Below are positions 13,801-20,044 of a DNA stretch of 20,044 bases, one piece after another; within the stretch, counting starts at the first letter, position 1, and each line of letters opens with the position of its first letter. The translations under genes were made by a program, and so were the position numbers. The DNA comes from a virus. The stretch lies in IMG/VR virus record IMGVR_UViG_3300030105_000411, positions 7,887 through 27,930 of that record. One strand, written 5' to 3'. The notes below the pieces were generated by a model. That model saw nothing but the letters and a program-made list of their open reading frames with translations. It ran no database searches and was not told the origin of the DNA.

Positions 13801-15941
13801 CCATCGGGTTGTACGTTTCCACCAGCCTCTAGCCTCTGTTTCTCTACGCCGTCTTTATCTAGTACAATAAATTTGTTCTCAGACGGACTGTATACTGTAC
13901 GAGTTTCAGTATTATAATTTGGGTTAAAGGTAAGTTTAGTCCAATTAATATCACCAGTCGTAAATTGAAGGGCCTGATCTCTACCGGACGCAGAAGCCGC
14001 GTAGTTAAGTGATTGGTTTATTCGGATTAGACGAGCTTTACCTGAAGCTATATCGGCATCCGTAGTGCCGGGAGTCTTACCTATCGGTTTAGCGACTCGT
14101 TCTACAGCAGACATACTAGGTATATCGGGTACACTGTTAACATAAGCATTTATAGCCGCTATAGCCGGAGTAAGAGCTGGATCTGCGGACAAATTAAGAT
14201 TTTTTGCTGCTTCTAGATCATTCCCGATTGCTGTTCTTGCTGCAGCTACAAGACCATTTTCAAACTCTGAATAGCCCTCCATGCTCGACCATTTTTTATC
14301 TTCTTGAGAAAATGCCACATCATAAACTTTTTCCCGTAATGTGTCGTTTATTCGTGTATCGAATTCTTGTTTGTTCGTAAAGTTTGAGCGACCTGTAGCA
14401 AGCCAATGGGCGTGAGCATCAACGTTAGACGGAATACTATAAAGCTCTCTATATTCCCCCTCGTTAAACTCGGGGCGTAGTGCTGTTGTAAAAGACTTAT
14501 TTGCTACTTCAAATAATGGTGTACTAACAGTATCTAGATACTGTTGACTCGTAAACATACCCTCTTCCGCTTTTTTAACTGCGTCTACCGATACGGTATA
14601 CATATTTACGTTATTGTCATATTCAGCACGAAGATCTGATAGAGGAGCTATTGTTTCGCTGTATACCTCATTCCATTTTGTAAGACGTTCAAGAGCTTGC
14701 ACTCCCGCCGTAGAACCATCACTATTTTGATAGGTATCTCTATCTCGCTGCCAATCTGCGTAACCGTAGAACCCTATACTTTCAATGTTGAATTTTCCGG
14801 CTTTAATAGCTTCAGCTTTAGATATTAGTTCGTTAACACTTTCGGCAGATACATCAACACTTAACGCATTTTCGCTTGCTGTTTGTAAGCTGTTTTCATA
14901 CGTAGCTGTACTGCCAGTTATGTTGTCTAATGCAGCCTTTAGACCCCCGCTAGTAACTTTGTTTATAGCGTTGTTTAAGTCTTTTTGAAATACACCGGAA
15001 AGGCTAGCTTTATATGCTTCATACGGATCTGCGCCTGTATAAGCCGTTCTAGAAACATCACTTATAACCTTAGTTATTTGCGCCGCAGCTATTTCAGATA
15101 TGCCTGTATTATTTGCAAGGTAGCTGCTAATAGCTTTTGAAGAGACAGCAGCAGACGTAATAACACTAGCTAGCTCTCTCTCACTCGGTAGTTCTCCTGT
15201 TGTAACTAAACTAGCCGCCGTTGTTCCAGCACCACTCGTAATAACATCTTGTACAATTTCTGGTAGATCATCCCAAGTATCAACTATATCCGACAACTGA
15301 AAACCAATAGATTCTGTTGCGGAATTAATATTCTCAATGAAAGCGTTACTCTCAAAGTAATCCATTCCGACATCAGCCGAACCATACCCCGTACCATCAA
15401 CGGCTGCTTCTGCGGCTGCGATATTAATACTATCCTTTAGGTACGACGTACCTCCCGAAAGAGCCGCGCCAGTAGCGCCACTCATAGCCCCGCTTAATAC
15501 GGCTTTACCAACATCCCCCCCAGTAGCTGCTGCTGTAATCGCACCTCGAACAGCTCCGGCAGCAGCTCGCCCAGCAATATTTCCTGCTACTGCACTACCA
15601 ACTTCGCTACCAACTTCGCTACCAACCGCGCTACCTATCATAGGACCAACTTGAGCGCCTATATAGGACGAACCTACAGCTATAGCGATGTCTTTAATAT
15701 CACCACCTTGTATAGCGGTACTGGCTCCTTGTATAATAGGTATCGCCCAAGCATTTCCGGTAGCAATAGCAGCGATAGAAGCAATGGTTGTAATCGGGTC
15801 ATCCAACATCCCCTCGACGACACCACCAACCATATCTACTACTGGTTCAAGGATATCATCTACAACAAACTCAACAACATCCTCTATTGCATCACCTACC
15901 CACTTTATAGGCTTAGTAACAACGTCAATAACAGCAGACAT
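10878..15941 (-). CDS. Giant repeat-containing, membrane-active virion protein (1687 aa)
   Basis: No enzymatic motif is recognised. Features in order: an acidic amphipathic N-terminus (1-45); glycine-zipper hydrophobic segments at about 50-165 with GSEVGSEVGSAVAG, typical of sequences that oligomerise in membranes; a long helical middle with YRELYSIPSNVDAHAHW near residue 500; a second Gly/Ala-rich hydrophobic region at about 920-1130 containing AGEGVSEAVEEGASAYF; four copies of a roughly 50-residue repeat starting at I1299, I1345, I1394 and L1444, with a degenerate half-copy before them; one dockerin/EF-hand-like calcium loop DVNADNVID at 1546-1554; a Gln/Met-rich coiled tract at about 1584-1625; and a C-terminal GGIVSALGG motif. 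The start abuts the previous stop (TAGATG) with GAGG upstream. It may be an ejected trans-envelope protein like T7 gp16. That is inference, since no transglycosylase motif is visible. Confidence 0.88.
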   Translation of the reverse strand: MSAVIDVVTKPIKWVGDAIEDVVEFVVDDILEPVVDMVGGVVEGMLDDPITTIASIAAIATGNAWAIPIIQGASTAIQGGDIKDIAIAVGSSYIGAQVGPMIGSAVGSEVGSEVGSAVAGNIAGRAAAGAVRGAITAAATGGDVGKAVLSGAMSGATGAALSGGTSYLKDSINIAAAEAAVDGTGYGSADVGMDYFESNAFIENINSATESIGFQLSDIVDTWDDLPEIVQDVITSGAGTTAASLVTTGELPSERELASVITSAAVSSKAISSYLANNTGISEIAAAQITKVISDVSRTAYTGADPYEAYKASLSGVFQKDLNNAINKVTSGGLKAALDNITGSTATYENSLQTASENALSVDVSAESVNELISKAEAIKAGKFNIESIGFYGYADWQRDRDTYQNSDGSTAGVQALERLTKWNEVYSETIAPLSDLRAEYDNNVNMYTVSVDAVKKAEEGMFTSQQYLDTVSTPLFEVANKSFTTALRPEFNEGEYRELYSIPSNVDAHAHWLATGRSNFTNKQEFDTRINDTLREKVYDVAFSQEDKKWSSMEGYSEFENGLVAAARTAIGNDLEAAKNLNLSADPALTPAIAAINAYVNSVPDIPSMSAVERVAKPIGKTPGTTDADIASGKARLIRINQSLNYAASASGRDQALQFTTGDINWTKLTFNPNYNTETRTVYSPSENKFIVLDKDGVEKQRLEAGGNVQPDGTIVPADDRGVVFGSPLQSLPPTLQQVAKINPLIAIDTAGKLKLNEEEYSKLDFVSRGLVDLSIGVKNTIEYLDTNKVKIKETYGIDVGNLDGVRTNAGTALGAGGELLNGFNGIVSFFRNSRNNPIDARTTDLGKATQAMIGIATATQPEDYNKLVGEWNKSYQDAEGIVGTLQAIGGGLLDPKYRSVVLREVIAKEIIQELPLLLLSGGVGTGIKAGIKGGAYIGRQAGREFAEETVKQVSQKWGSRAAWTSNAGLQTLETAGATAGETFAVTYDELMKLPGMTTEAASARAQEYAITNGLMAAAIEGVAGRVFDPGHKFVSSIVGGKNMKYALNNLGKKATGIAGEGVSEAVEEGASAYFNYQAVKEINPDSDLFKPGGAYSDLGNLLTANSTLGFLAGTGTSSSIIAAGSVYNALSGGEPRPPSPFDTPGGGPTDTDPTQPKTRNTNNVLGNALVNLNPAINQAANYAGSPDPEVRAAGEATIKQTFGYDADYQFDGTTLDATQDPDGVFRFNTAVDILNSANNNSYNTLNEVQSGFSGNTADVPFVPSSTDIQRFVGTAPTVTQTPNTLPATSSNILQAGIDDYINQNYTDANEVTNYFASLGYTPTQAEINQNVGQTLQTQQLATIDSYVDPRQTTTDEVLNYFTSLGYNAEEAEAALFAGQGDVDFQTTQLATINPYVNPRQVTRPEVEQFFAAQNYKPTEDDITRYISQANDPNFQTTQAGLLAEEVDPLVVTEGEARTAFETAGFFDALPADVTRLTGQYAESDLGGRVQEALPVAAYNSIANMLGKSGQEVTDADIDFVTDIIAQQEVLTEPTPLTQQQIQYDVNADNVIDIADQTMLQQVKAGTVPQTQLSPNSQFAATGIQGQMQQQMQQMQMQQQIQQQIQTQEADRVKRQTEQNQQAYMQQLLETSPVEVKTPDVASIDYVYDPFGESIFATPQQEAGFTNPFKQRNAAQGGIVSALGGR
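10884..10890 (-). promoter_or_regulatory. Strong Shine-Dalgarno of the 204-aa gene
   Basis: AGGAGGT on the minus strand lies inside the last codons of the 1687-aa gene, 5 nt before ATG 10878. The TAATG overlap plus this site allows both coupled and independent initiation. Confidence 0.8.
11128..11187 (-). repeat. Gln/Met-rich trinucleotide-like repeat
   Basis: Imperfect CAG/CAA/ATG codon repeats (plus-strand CTGCTGCATCTGCATCTG pattern) encode runs such as QMQQQMQQMQMQQQ near residues 1585-1605 of the 1687-aa protein. Predicted structure is a continuous helix or coiled coil. The tract is prone to in-frame length change. Confidence 0.75.
11460..12049 (-). repeat. Four tandem ~50-residue protein repeats in the 1687-aa gene
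   Basis: Copies begin at I1299 (IDDYINQNYTDANEV), I1345 (IDSYVDPRQTTTDEV), I1394 (INPYVNPRQVTRPEV) and L1444 (LAEEVDPLVVTEGEA), with periods of 46, 49 and 50 residues. Each copy has a YV(D/N)P opening, a polar helix ending in an aromatic pair plus GY, an acidic (E/D)xI helix, then a QT-rich linker before the next copy. DNA identity between copies is low, so the duplication is old and held by selection on the fold. A degenerate copy (STDIQRFVG) precedes the first. Confidence 0.85.
15594..15641 (-). repeat. 12-nt direct repeats encoding glycine-zipper Gly-Ser-x-Val units
   Basis: Three to four near-identical 12-nt units (plus-strand CTACCAACTTCG) encode VGSE, VGSE and VGSA at about residues 101-116 of the 1687-aa protein. 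The spacing puts a Gly every fourth residue, the pattern of glycine-zipper helices that pack in membranes. Confidence 0.75.
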
Positions 15942-16418
15942 CTAGGCAATCCTCGGTATAGGGTCTTTACCAACTTTAAAATAAACTAGATAATCTCCTT
16001 TAGCATCTTCTCCAATATATACTCTGCTATCTGTATTCTTCTTTATCATTCGTTGTATTAGTTGCATTAACTTCAACACTTCAGATCCACTAAATGAAGT
16101 GTTAAAGTGAGTTATACCTTTCTTTCGTAGGTACTCCATATACTCTAGGCAGTTGTTAAGATAATTTTTACCTGTGTCTACGTTGAAAGCACGGCCTACC
16201 ATCTTGTTTTTGTTAGCCCCTACACCACGATTTGCTAGAAATACCGTATTACCAAATTGAACGGTGTCGGCAGTATCAAGCGTGCCTTCTTTAGCTATAA
16301 TAGCCAGCGCGGTAGCGATAGACATATCCCCAACGCCAATTTGGTCAAGTACCTTAACTATAATATCAGCACTTTGTAGCTCTTTATCGTCGCTGTTTGT
16401 AGTTTCCATGCGTGCCAT
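15942..16418 (-). CDS. Small phage structural-region protein, unknown function (158 aa)
   Basis: No family is recognised. The protein is soluble-looking with alternating helices and strands: an N-terminal acidic helix with SADIIVKVLDQIG, a central FGNTVFLANRG segment, a Lys/Asn-rich stretch with NYLNNCLEYMEYL, a basic helix LMQLIQRMIKK, and a C-terminal beta pair YLVYFKVGKDPIPRIA. Start choice: the longest frame begins at a TTG (16433) overlapping the previous stop, but the ATG at 16418, 7 nt after that stop, is more plausible. An ATG at 16409 is also possible. None of the three has a convincing Shine-Dalgarno, so translation is probably coupled. It sits between a small virion-type protein and the 1687-aa gene, so a role in tail or head completion is likely but unproven. 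Confidence 0.75.
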   Translation of the reverse strand: MARMETTNSDDKELQSADIIVKVLDQIGVGDMSIATALAIIAKEGTLDTADTVQFGNTVFLANRGVGANKNKMVGRAFNVDTGKNYLNNCLEYMEYLRKKGITHFNTSFSGSEVLKLMQLIQRMIKKNTDSRVYIGEDAKGDYLVYFKVGKDPIPRIA

Positions 16419-16425
16419 ATCAAGA

Positions 16426-16746
16426 CTACCCAATCTCTAAAAAACTAGCGACTACATGTAGTCGATTAGCTGTAGCAGCGGTTACTTTTAGTATTTCGGA
16501 CTCTTCAATTATTAGAGGGGCTGTTAGTAACTCTACGGTAGTATTTGCGGCAACGGCTTTGACTTTAAAAAGACTGAACACTGAAGACCCATTGGTTACA
16601 GTAACTGTTATAGTATCCGCATTACCAGAATCTTCAGAGACTAATATAGACTTAAATATAGCGGTAGTGGCTGTAGGACACGTATACAGAGTAGTTACGC
16701 TAGTAGCCGTAAGATCTAGTTTAGCGTTTTTGTAGTTATTAGCCAT
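16426..16746 (-). CDS. Small beta-rich virion protein (106 aa)
   Basis: From ATG 16746 the protein is almost all beta strand: NYKNAKLDLTATSVTTLYTC, then FKSILVSEDSG, DTITVTVTNGSS, VELLTAPLIIEESEILKV and a closing ANRLHVVASFLEIG. Short beta-sandwich proteins of this kind are frequent in marine phage structural clusters, where they may be decoration, tail or fibre-adaptor subunits; the role here is not shown. An upstream in-frame ATG at 16761 would add five residues. The TAATG overlap with the previous stop favours 16746, although no strong Shine-Dalgarno is present. Confidence 0.75.
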   Translation of the reverse strand: MANNYKNAKLDLTATSVTTLYTCPTATTAIFKSILVSEDSGNADTITVTVTNGSSVFSLFKVKAVAANTTVELLTAPLIIEESEILKVTAATANRLHVVASFLEIG

Positions 16747-16937
16747 TAGCTCATAAACCACGCTGTAGACTCTGCATACTCCTGCTTTAGAGCATCTTTG
16801 AGTGTGTTATCTATTTGATTAAAATACAACCGCAACGTTTCATTGTTCTGACTAAAAAACCCTGATTCGTATTCTTCTGGAGCAAAAGACAATGGAGGAG
16901 ACACAAAGTCCATACTTGTTTTAAAGGTTGACGACAT
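16746..16937 (-). CDS. Small conserved-looking phage protein (63 aa)
   Basis: A short soluble protein of unknown function. The N-terminus is polar and Pro-containing (FVSPPLSFAPEEYESGFF). The C-terminal half is one amphipathic helix (LRLYFNQIDNTLKDALKQE). It has no cysteines, signal peptide or membrane segment. Evidence that it is real: a good GGGAGG Shine-Dalgarno at 16943-16948, 5 nt before ATG, and TAATG overlaps with both neighbours, leaving no unexplained bases. By position it may be a small assembly or connector factor. Confidence 0.7.
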   Translation of the reverse strand: MSSTFKTSMDFVSPPLSFAPEEYESGFFSQNNETLRLYFNQIDNTLKDALKQEYAESTAWFMS

Positions 16938-18805
16938 TACCGCCTCCCATCAGGTCGTGTGTCTAAACGAGGAGAGCCTAGCTGCCACTGCACACCTGCC
17001 GCTGTAGACTCAACCTTAATAGACATTTGCCTACCGCGCACGCGCATATCAAGTTGGCTGGTGTACTTCTCTACGGGGGAAGTAGCAGACCTTGTAATTG
17101 TCCCGCTGCTGTTACCTCCTTCTGAATTAGGGCTGTTGTAGCCGGAACCAGAGTCTTGGAGTGGAAGCAACGACAACGACGCTACAGGAGAATCTGCTGT
17201 AGACCCATCAAAGGTAATATCCGGTAGTACTTTGGACACAAGGCTAAACCTGTGACCATCCTCTATATCAAATTCTGCAGAAGTTATGTACGAGCTAATG
17301 GCAATGGTGGTTGCTGTCTCGTTGTCGTCGATCCCTTCTTCATGGTTGACTAGATTTTTAGTGTAGGTAGCGGCTACCGGGAAGTTTCGCATACCAGAAT
17401 CTAACCAAGCGGTTCTAGCTAGGGTGCCATAGTACCAGATCTTGTCTTGATGGTTGTAAATTACATACCGATCTACGGTTTCAGAATCACTTGAACAATA
17501 GAACCACCATATCTCGTGGTATTCTTCGTTTGTGCCAGCAAATATCTGATCTGTTTGTAGGGCATTAAAGTCACTGAATACGTGTCGTAACAGATCGCAC
17601 TTTAACGTTTGGACCCTACTACCATCTGAAGTGTAAAATTTGTCTTTACCCATCCAATAGGAAGCTCCGTTGGCGTAGGCCACGGCTTTATCAGAGACTA
17701 TAGATATGTTCTCGCCAACAAGCTGTGCGCCCCAGACTATCTGCCCCCCAACGTACTGTAAGCTGTACATAGAAGTATCAGTCCACACATTTACTGCTTG
17801 CCTAGCTTGGTGCGCGGATACTATTTCTGAACCCCGTGACAACCGTAGACTACCGGCTTGGTTTGTTGCAGAGGGGGTCCAGTTCAAGACATCTTCTTGA
17901 TCCGACCAACGTATGAGCATAGGATCTTGGGTCGTTGTACCAATAATATTGGGGCCGAAACAAAATACGAATCGGTTTATGTCAGACACAAGTATGTAAT
18001 TCTGAATTGTAGGTACATCAGAAGCACCGCCAATACCTGACAAAAGCAATGCACGTGTGGTAACTCCATTTGAAGCGTCCCACCGGTATACTTGACCGCG
18101 CTTTGGACCAAATATAAGGTCTTCCCCAAAATTAGATTGGGTCCACGTACGTAGAGACACAGTAGAAGAACCACCATTACCCCACGTGCTTTCCCCCCAT
18201 GAACCAGCGCTCCAACCACTTAGAGGCACCGCTGAGTCTGTGCCTATATTTATCTGATAAGCGGCGTCAGTAGCTGATCCACCGTTGCCCGAATCAGAAG
18301 CGTTAGCTGCTACAGAAGAAGTTATGGTGTATGTGTTGACACTAGGTACAGTTACGATCTCGTACTCTTGGTTTAGTACATCTGCTGTTATAGTGCCTCC
18401 TAAAGACACCGCACTGCTAAAAGTAACGAAATCGCCTGCAGCCGCACCGTGGCTGTTATCGGTAACAGTCAACGTAGTAGAGCCATTAGTAGCGGCAAAA
18501 GTAGCTGCGTTGGTAGTAGTCGCTCTAATAGGGGTAACATCATAATAAACGCCCCCTTGTTCTAGGTAGAATTTTTTGCTGGTGCCAACACCGGTTAGCT
18601 TCTGCCCTGCTAAAGTAAGCCAAGCTGATAGAGATCTACATATACCCACAAATGTATTGCCAGATATTCTGTTCCAACCCCCTATTTTCTCGGGGAAGTT
18701 CTGTCTAAAACGAACCTTGTCACAATCATACCAACCACCCTCAGAAGAATACCTTGTGGCTTCTTTGTTTATGCCGGGTTTAAGCTCTAGTTTCCTAAAA
18801 GGCAT
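16937..18805 (-). CDS. Tail or head-completion structural protein, possibly P22 gp10-like (622 aa)
   Basis: A large beta-rich virion protein. The N-terminus (1-75) has the pattern LKPGINKEATRYSSEGGW, KIGGWNRISG and LTGVGTSKKFYLEQGGVYYD, which I associate with phage proteins related to P22 gp10, the hub that stabilises packaged DNA at the portal. Residues about 95-185 form a Thr/Gly-rich beta insert (NGSTTLTVTDNSHGAAAGDF). The core (about 245-480) has propeller-like Trp and Gly motifs: LIRWSDQEDVLNWTP, NVWTDTSMYSLQYVGG, YWMGKDKFYTSDGS and YHEIWWFYCSS. The C-terminus ends in a conserved-looking LGSPRLDTRPDGRR. The start has GAGAGG at 18811-18816, 5 nt upstream, and abuts the zinc-ribbon stop. 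It lacks fibre-tip or enzymatic motifs. The gp10 relation is probable, not certain. Confidence 0.85.
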   Translation of the reverse strand: MPFRKLELKPGINKEATRYSSEGGWYDCDKVRFRQNFPEKIGGWNRISGNTFVGICRSLSAWLTLAGQKLTGVGTSKKFYLEQGGVYYDVTPIRATTTNAATFAATNGSTTLTVTDNSHGAAAGDFVTFSSAVSLGGTITADVLNQEYEIVTVPSVNTYTITSSVAANASDSGNGGSATDAAYQINIGTDSAVPLSGWSAGSWGESTWGNGGSSTVSLRTWTQSNFGEDLIFGPKRGQVYRWDASNGVTTRALLLSGIGGASDVPTIQNYILVSDINRFVFCFGPNIIGTTTQDPMLIRWSDQEDVLNWTPSATNQAGSLRLSRGSEIVSAHQARQAVNVWTDTSMYSLQYVGGQIVWGAQLVGENISIVSDKAVAYANGASYWMGKDKFYTSDGSRVQTLKCDLLRHVFSDFNALQTDQIFAGTNEEYHEIWWFYCSSDSETVDRYVIYNHQDKIWYYGTLARTAWLDSGMRNFPVAATYTKNLVNHEEGIDDNETATTIAISSYITSAEFDIEDGHRFSLVSKVLPDITFDGSTADSPVASLSLLPLQDSGSGYNSPNSEGGNSSGTITRSATSPVEKYTSQLDMRVRGRQMSIKVESTAAGVQWQLGSPRLDTRPDGRR

Positions 18806-19012
18806 TTACGCCTCTCCATATGCAGGTATGGATGTTGCTTGCACGGACACGCTTTGCTTTAACCCAAGATCTTGCCCACAGTCCGAGCATTTATCAGCGT
18901 CTAATTCTGCTTCTTCAAGATCATACCCACAAGCAGCGCACACGATTTCAATGTTGTGAGATGATACTACCGTCCCATCTGCTAGTTGTTCTGCAGCGAC
19001 ATTCTTATTCAT
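18806..19012 (-). CDS. Small zinc-ribbon protein (68 aa)
   Basis: Two CxxC knuckles (C25-A-A-C28 and C42-S-D-C45) separated by 13 residues form a compact zinc ribbon, with GYDLEEAELDAD between them. The flanks are short and polar. The first 20 residues contain AEQLADGTVV and the C-terminus is rich in Val, Ser and Ala. Zinc ribbons of this size bind nucleic acid or stabilise small protein interfaces; nothing shows which applies here. ATGA overlap with the lysozyme stop and a GAGGG 7 nt before ATG support the start. Its place between the lysis and tail genes is unexplained. Confidence 0.8.
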   Translation of the reverse strand: MNKNVAAEQLADGTVVSSHNIEIVCAACGYDLEEAELDADKCSDCGQDLGLKQSVSVQATSIPAYGEA

Positions 19013-19449
19013 ACTAGTGCCCTCATCCTAACAATTAAACGATCTGCCCGTGCAGTTACTTGTTTATGCCACCGAGAATCTTCCATCTCGATTGCGGCTT
19101 TTCCCCAGTCCCGGTCTTCCACGGCGGCTAAGAAATTCTTAAACAAACCCATGCGGTTAATGCCCATATTGAACATCATATTAGCGCAGATCAAACGAAC
19201 TTCTTCTGGTAACATATCAAAATCGGGTAAGATCTTGTAACAATCGGCCACAGTCCAAGCTATATCTTTGTCAAACAGCTCATTAACACGTTCCTCGCTG
19301 ACAGGCGTATCAACTTCCATGTCATATTCAGGCTCGCCCTCACGGCAAAGATGTCCGATCCCTACCGTCTTCAAATTTAAATGGTCTAAGTAAATTTTAT
19401 GGACGCAACCCTCGTCAACACTAAGATCGTCACGTAGTTGTTCGATCAT
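19009..19449 (-). CDS. Endolysin, T4-type lysozyme (GH24, 146 aa)
   Basis: Hydrolyses the glycan chains of peptidoglycan at the end of infection. The T4-lysozyme catalytic triad is visible as E13 (DEG), D22 (IYLDH) and T28 in KTVGIGHL, with the same spacing as E11, D20 and T26 of T4 lysozyme. Downstream are LFDKDIAWTV, the FNMGINRMGLF segment of the C-terminal lobe, and the closing W-K-Q-V-x-A-R-A-D-R pattern. At 146 aa it is near the short end of the family. There is no signal peptide or signal-anchor, so a holin encoded elsewhere, probably upstream of the window, must release it. The start overlaps the lipoprotein stop as ATGA. Assignment is secure. Confidence 0.95.
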   Translation of the reverse strand: MIEQLRDDLSVDEGCVHKIYLDHLNLKTVGIGHLCREGEPEYDMEVDTPVSEERVNELFDKDIAWTVADCYKILPDFDMLPEEVRLICANMMFNMGINRMGLFKNFLAAVEDRDWGKAAIEMEDSRWHKQVTARADRLIVRMRALV

Positions 19450-19835
19450 TTCTTCTTCCCCGCTGGGGCTACAGCTTTTTCGTAATACACAATAACCTCT
19501 TTTTGCTGTTGCATAAACCGTTTTATATCGGCCATGTTAAGGGCCAACGTCTCATAGTCCCTGACGCTGATTGCGTAAAACAGAAAATCGCCATTCTGCT
19601 TTACAAAACGCCGTTTAAACGCTGCGAGCGTATCCTCTGTGACAACGTAGAAATGCAAGTTTGACAGCTTCACAGGCCGTGGTCTGTTTGGCGTCGGTAT
19701 CTTGCGCTCGACCTCGACCGTCTTGATCTCAACCGGCAATACGTCTTTGAAACTGCTGCAGCCGCTACTTAGCAGGAGCAGGAGCAACAACGCCGGAAAT
19801 AACTTCGAGCGAACGGAACAACTTTGCAGTACCAT
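19446..19835 (-). CDS. Lipoprotein, candidate outer-membrane spanin (129 aa)
   Basis: A signal peptide with a basic region (R9, K11) and a poly-Leu core (L16-L22) ends in a lipobox-like SSGC with the modified Cys at 26. Position -3 is Ser rather than the usual Leu or Val, a weak point. The mature part has a Pro-rich stretch (KIPTPNRPRP) and an alpha/beta section (HFYVVTEDTL, FLFYAISVRDYETLALNM, FMQQQKEVIVYYEKAV). Rz1-type outer spanins are short Pro-rich lipoproteins whose gene overlaps the inner spanin out of frame and lies beside the endolysin. This gene overlaps the preceding one by 71 nt in a different frame and abuts the lysozyme. The mature part is larger than most Rz1. Spanin function is inference. 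Confidence 0.75.
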   Translation of the reverse strand: MVLQSCSVRSKLFPALLLLLLLSSGCSSFKDVLPVEIKTVEVERKIPTPNRPRPVKLSNLHFYVVTEDTLAAFKRRFVKQNGDFLFYAISVRDYETLALNMADIKRFMQQQKEVIVYYEKAVAPAGKKK

Positions 19836-20044
19836 TGTTGATCTTCTTTTCTACTAAACCCGGTTTTTTGAGACTTAACTTCGCGAGGTCATGCTTGCGG
19901 AGTTTTCCAATAAGGACATCCTTGTAAACGTTGGCTGCATTCAGCTTTAAACCAAGTTCCTTGTTTAACTCCGCAAACTTCTCCCGGTCTTCAATCATAG
20001 CGTTAATGGTGTCATCCTGCATCTGCTTGGCTGTCTCTAGCTTG
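19765..20044 (-). CDS. Partial: helical protein, candidate inner-membrane spanin (3'-terminal part)
   Basis: The reading frame is open through the right edge (K-L-E-T-A-K-Q before the first in-frame ATG at 20022), so the true start probably lies outside and only about the last 92 residues are seen. The visible part is highly charged and helical (NAMIEDREKFAELNKELGLKL), likely coiled coil, followed by KPGLVEKKINNGTAKLFRSL and an Ala/Pro tail. A recurring KPGL(V/I)E module of this type is known from phage genomes, mostly as hypothetical protein. Rz-type inner spanins are an N-terminal membrane anchor plus coiled coil, and their 3' end overlaps the Rz1 lipoprotein gene, as here. The decisive N-terminal membrane segment is out of view. 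Confidence 0.65.
   Translation of the reverse strand, partial: KLETAKQMQDDTINAMIEDREKFAELNKELGLKLNAANVYKDVLIGKLRKHDLAKLSLKKPGLVEKKINNGTAKLFRSLEVISGVVAPAPAK

Noticed and set aside
14400-14500. Possible similarity of the stretch near residue 500 of the 1687-aa protein (LYSIPSNVDAHAHWLATG) to the 'YL..NPDVA...HY...G' repeats of surface proteins.
   Set aside because: Only one partial copy is visible and the key positions are loose, so no domain is claimed.
10878-15941. Soluble lytic transglycosylase domain, as in T7 gp16, sought in the 1687-aa protein.
   Set aside because: No catalytic Glu-Ser motif with the usual following Gly and Gln pattern was seen at the N-terminus or elsewhere.
16419-16433. 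TTG start at 16433 extending the 158-aa protein by five residues.
   Set aside because: It overlaps the preceding stop with no convincing Shine-Dalgarno, and an ATG lies 7 nt after that stop at 16418. Not excluded.
1-20044. tRNA genes, CRISPR arrays, insertion sequences, integrase or attachment sites.
   Set aside because: No non-coding gap is large enough, and no cloverleaf, spaced repeats, transposase or recombinase motifs were seen.

Overview
The window looks like the late, virion-assembly end of a tailed-phage genome, most likely a podovirus of the kind found in environmental marine collections. It has thirteen tightly packed genes, all on the minus strand, with no bacterial housekeeping genes, tRNAs, CRISPR arrays, insertion sequences or integrase. 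The podovirus assignment is inference. The genes right after the lysis cassette resemble the P22 gp10-like structural protein and helical virion proteins known from marine podoviral genomes, and there is no tape-measure or tail-sheath gene. No host can be named from these genes.

Layout in transcription order (right to left). (1) Lysis cassette, 20044-19009: a helical protein cut by the window edge (possible inner-membrane spanin), a lipoprotein whose start overlaps it by 71 nt in another frame (possible outer spanin), and a T4-type lysozyme with an intact E-D-T triad. (2) A small four-cysteine zinc ribbon, 19012-18806. (3) Tail or head-completion genes, 18805-15942: a 622-aa beta-rich structural protein and three small proteins. 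(4) Five helical, low-complexity or membrane-active proteins, 15941-92, of 1687, 204, 333, 705 and 2337 aa. They fill about 80% of the window. By size, order and glycine-zipper segments they could be internal virion proteins that leave the capsid with the DNA, as T7 gp14/15/16 do. The 2337-aa protein is a modular polyvalent-type protein with a zincin metallopeptidase motif (HETTH), a Rho-N/SAP-like helix pair joined to a histone-H1-like Lys/Ala tail, a PLxRFG-like motif and hydrophobic C-terminal segments.

The genes behave as one polycistronic unit. Stops and starts overlap as ATGA (19449, 19012) or TAATG (16937, 16746, 10878) or abut directly (18805, 15941). The larger gaps are only 7 to 15 nt. 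No promoter is visible, so the mRNA must start to the right of the window. At the left end a strong hairpin followed by a T-run lies over the stop codon of the last gene, but it is oriented to stop transcription arriving from the left on the plus strand. This suggests a convergent gene arrangement there.
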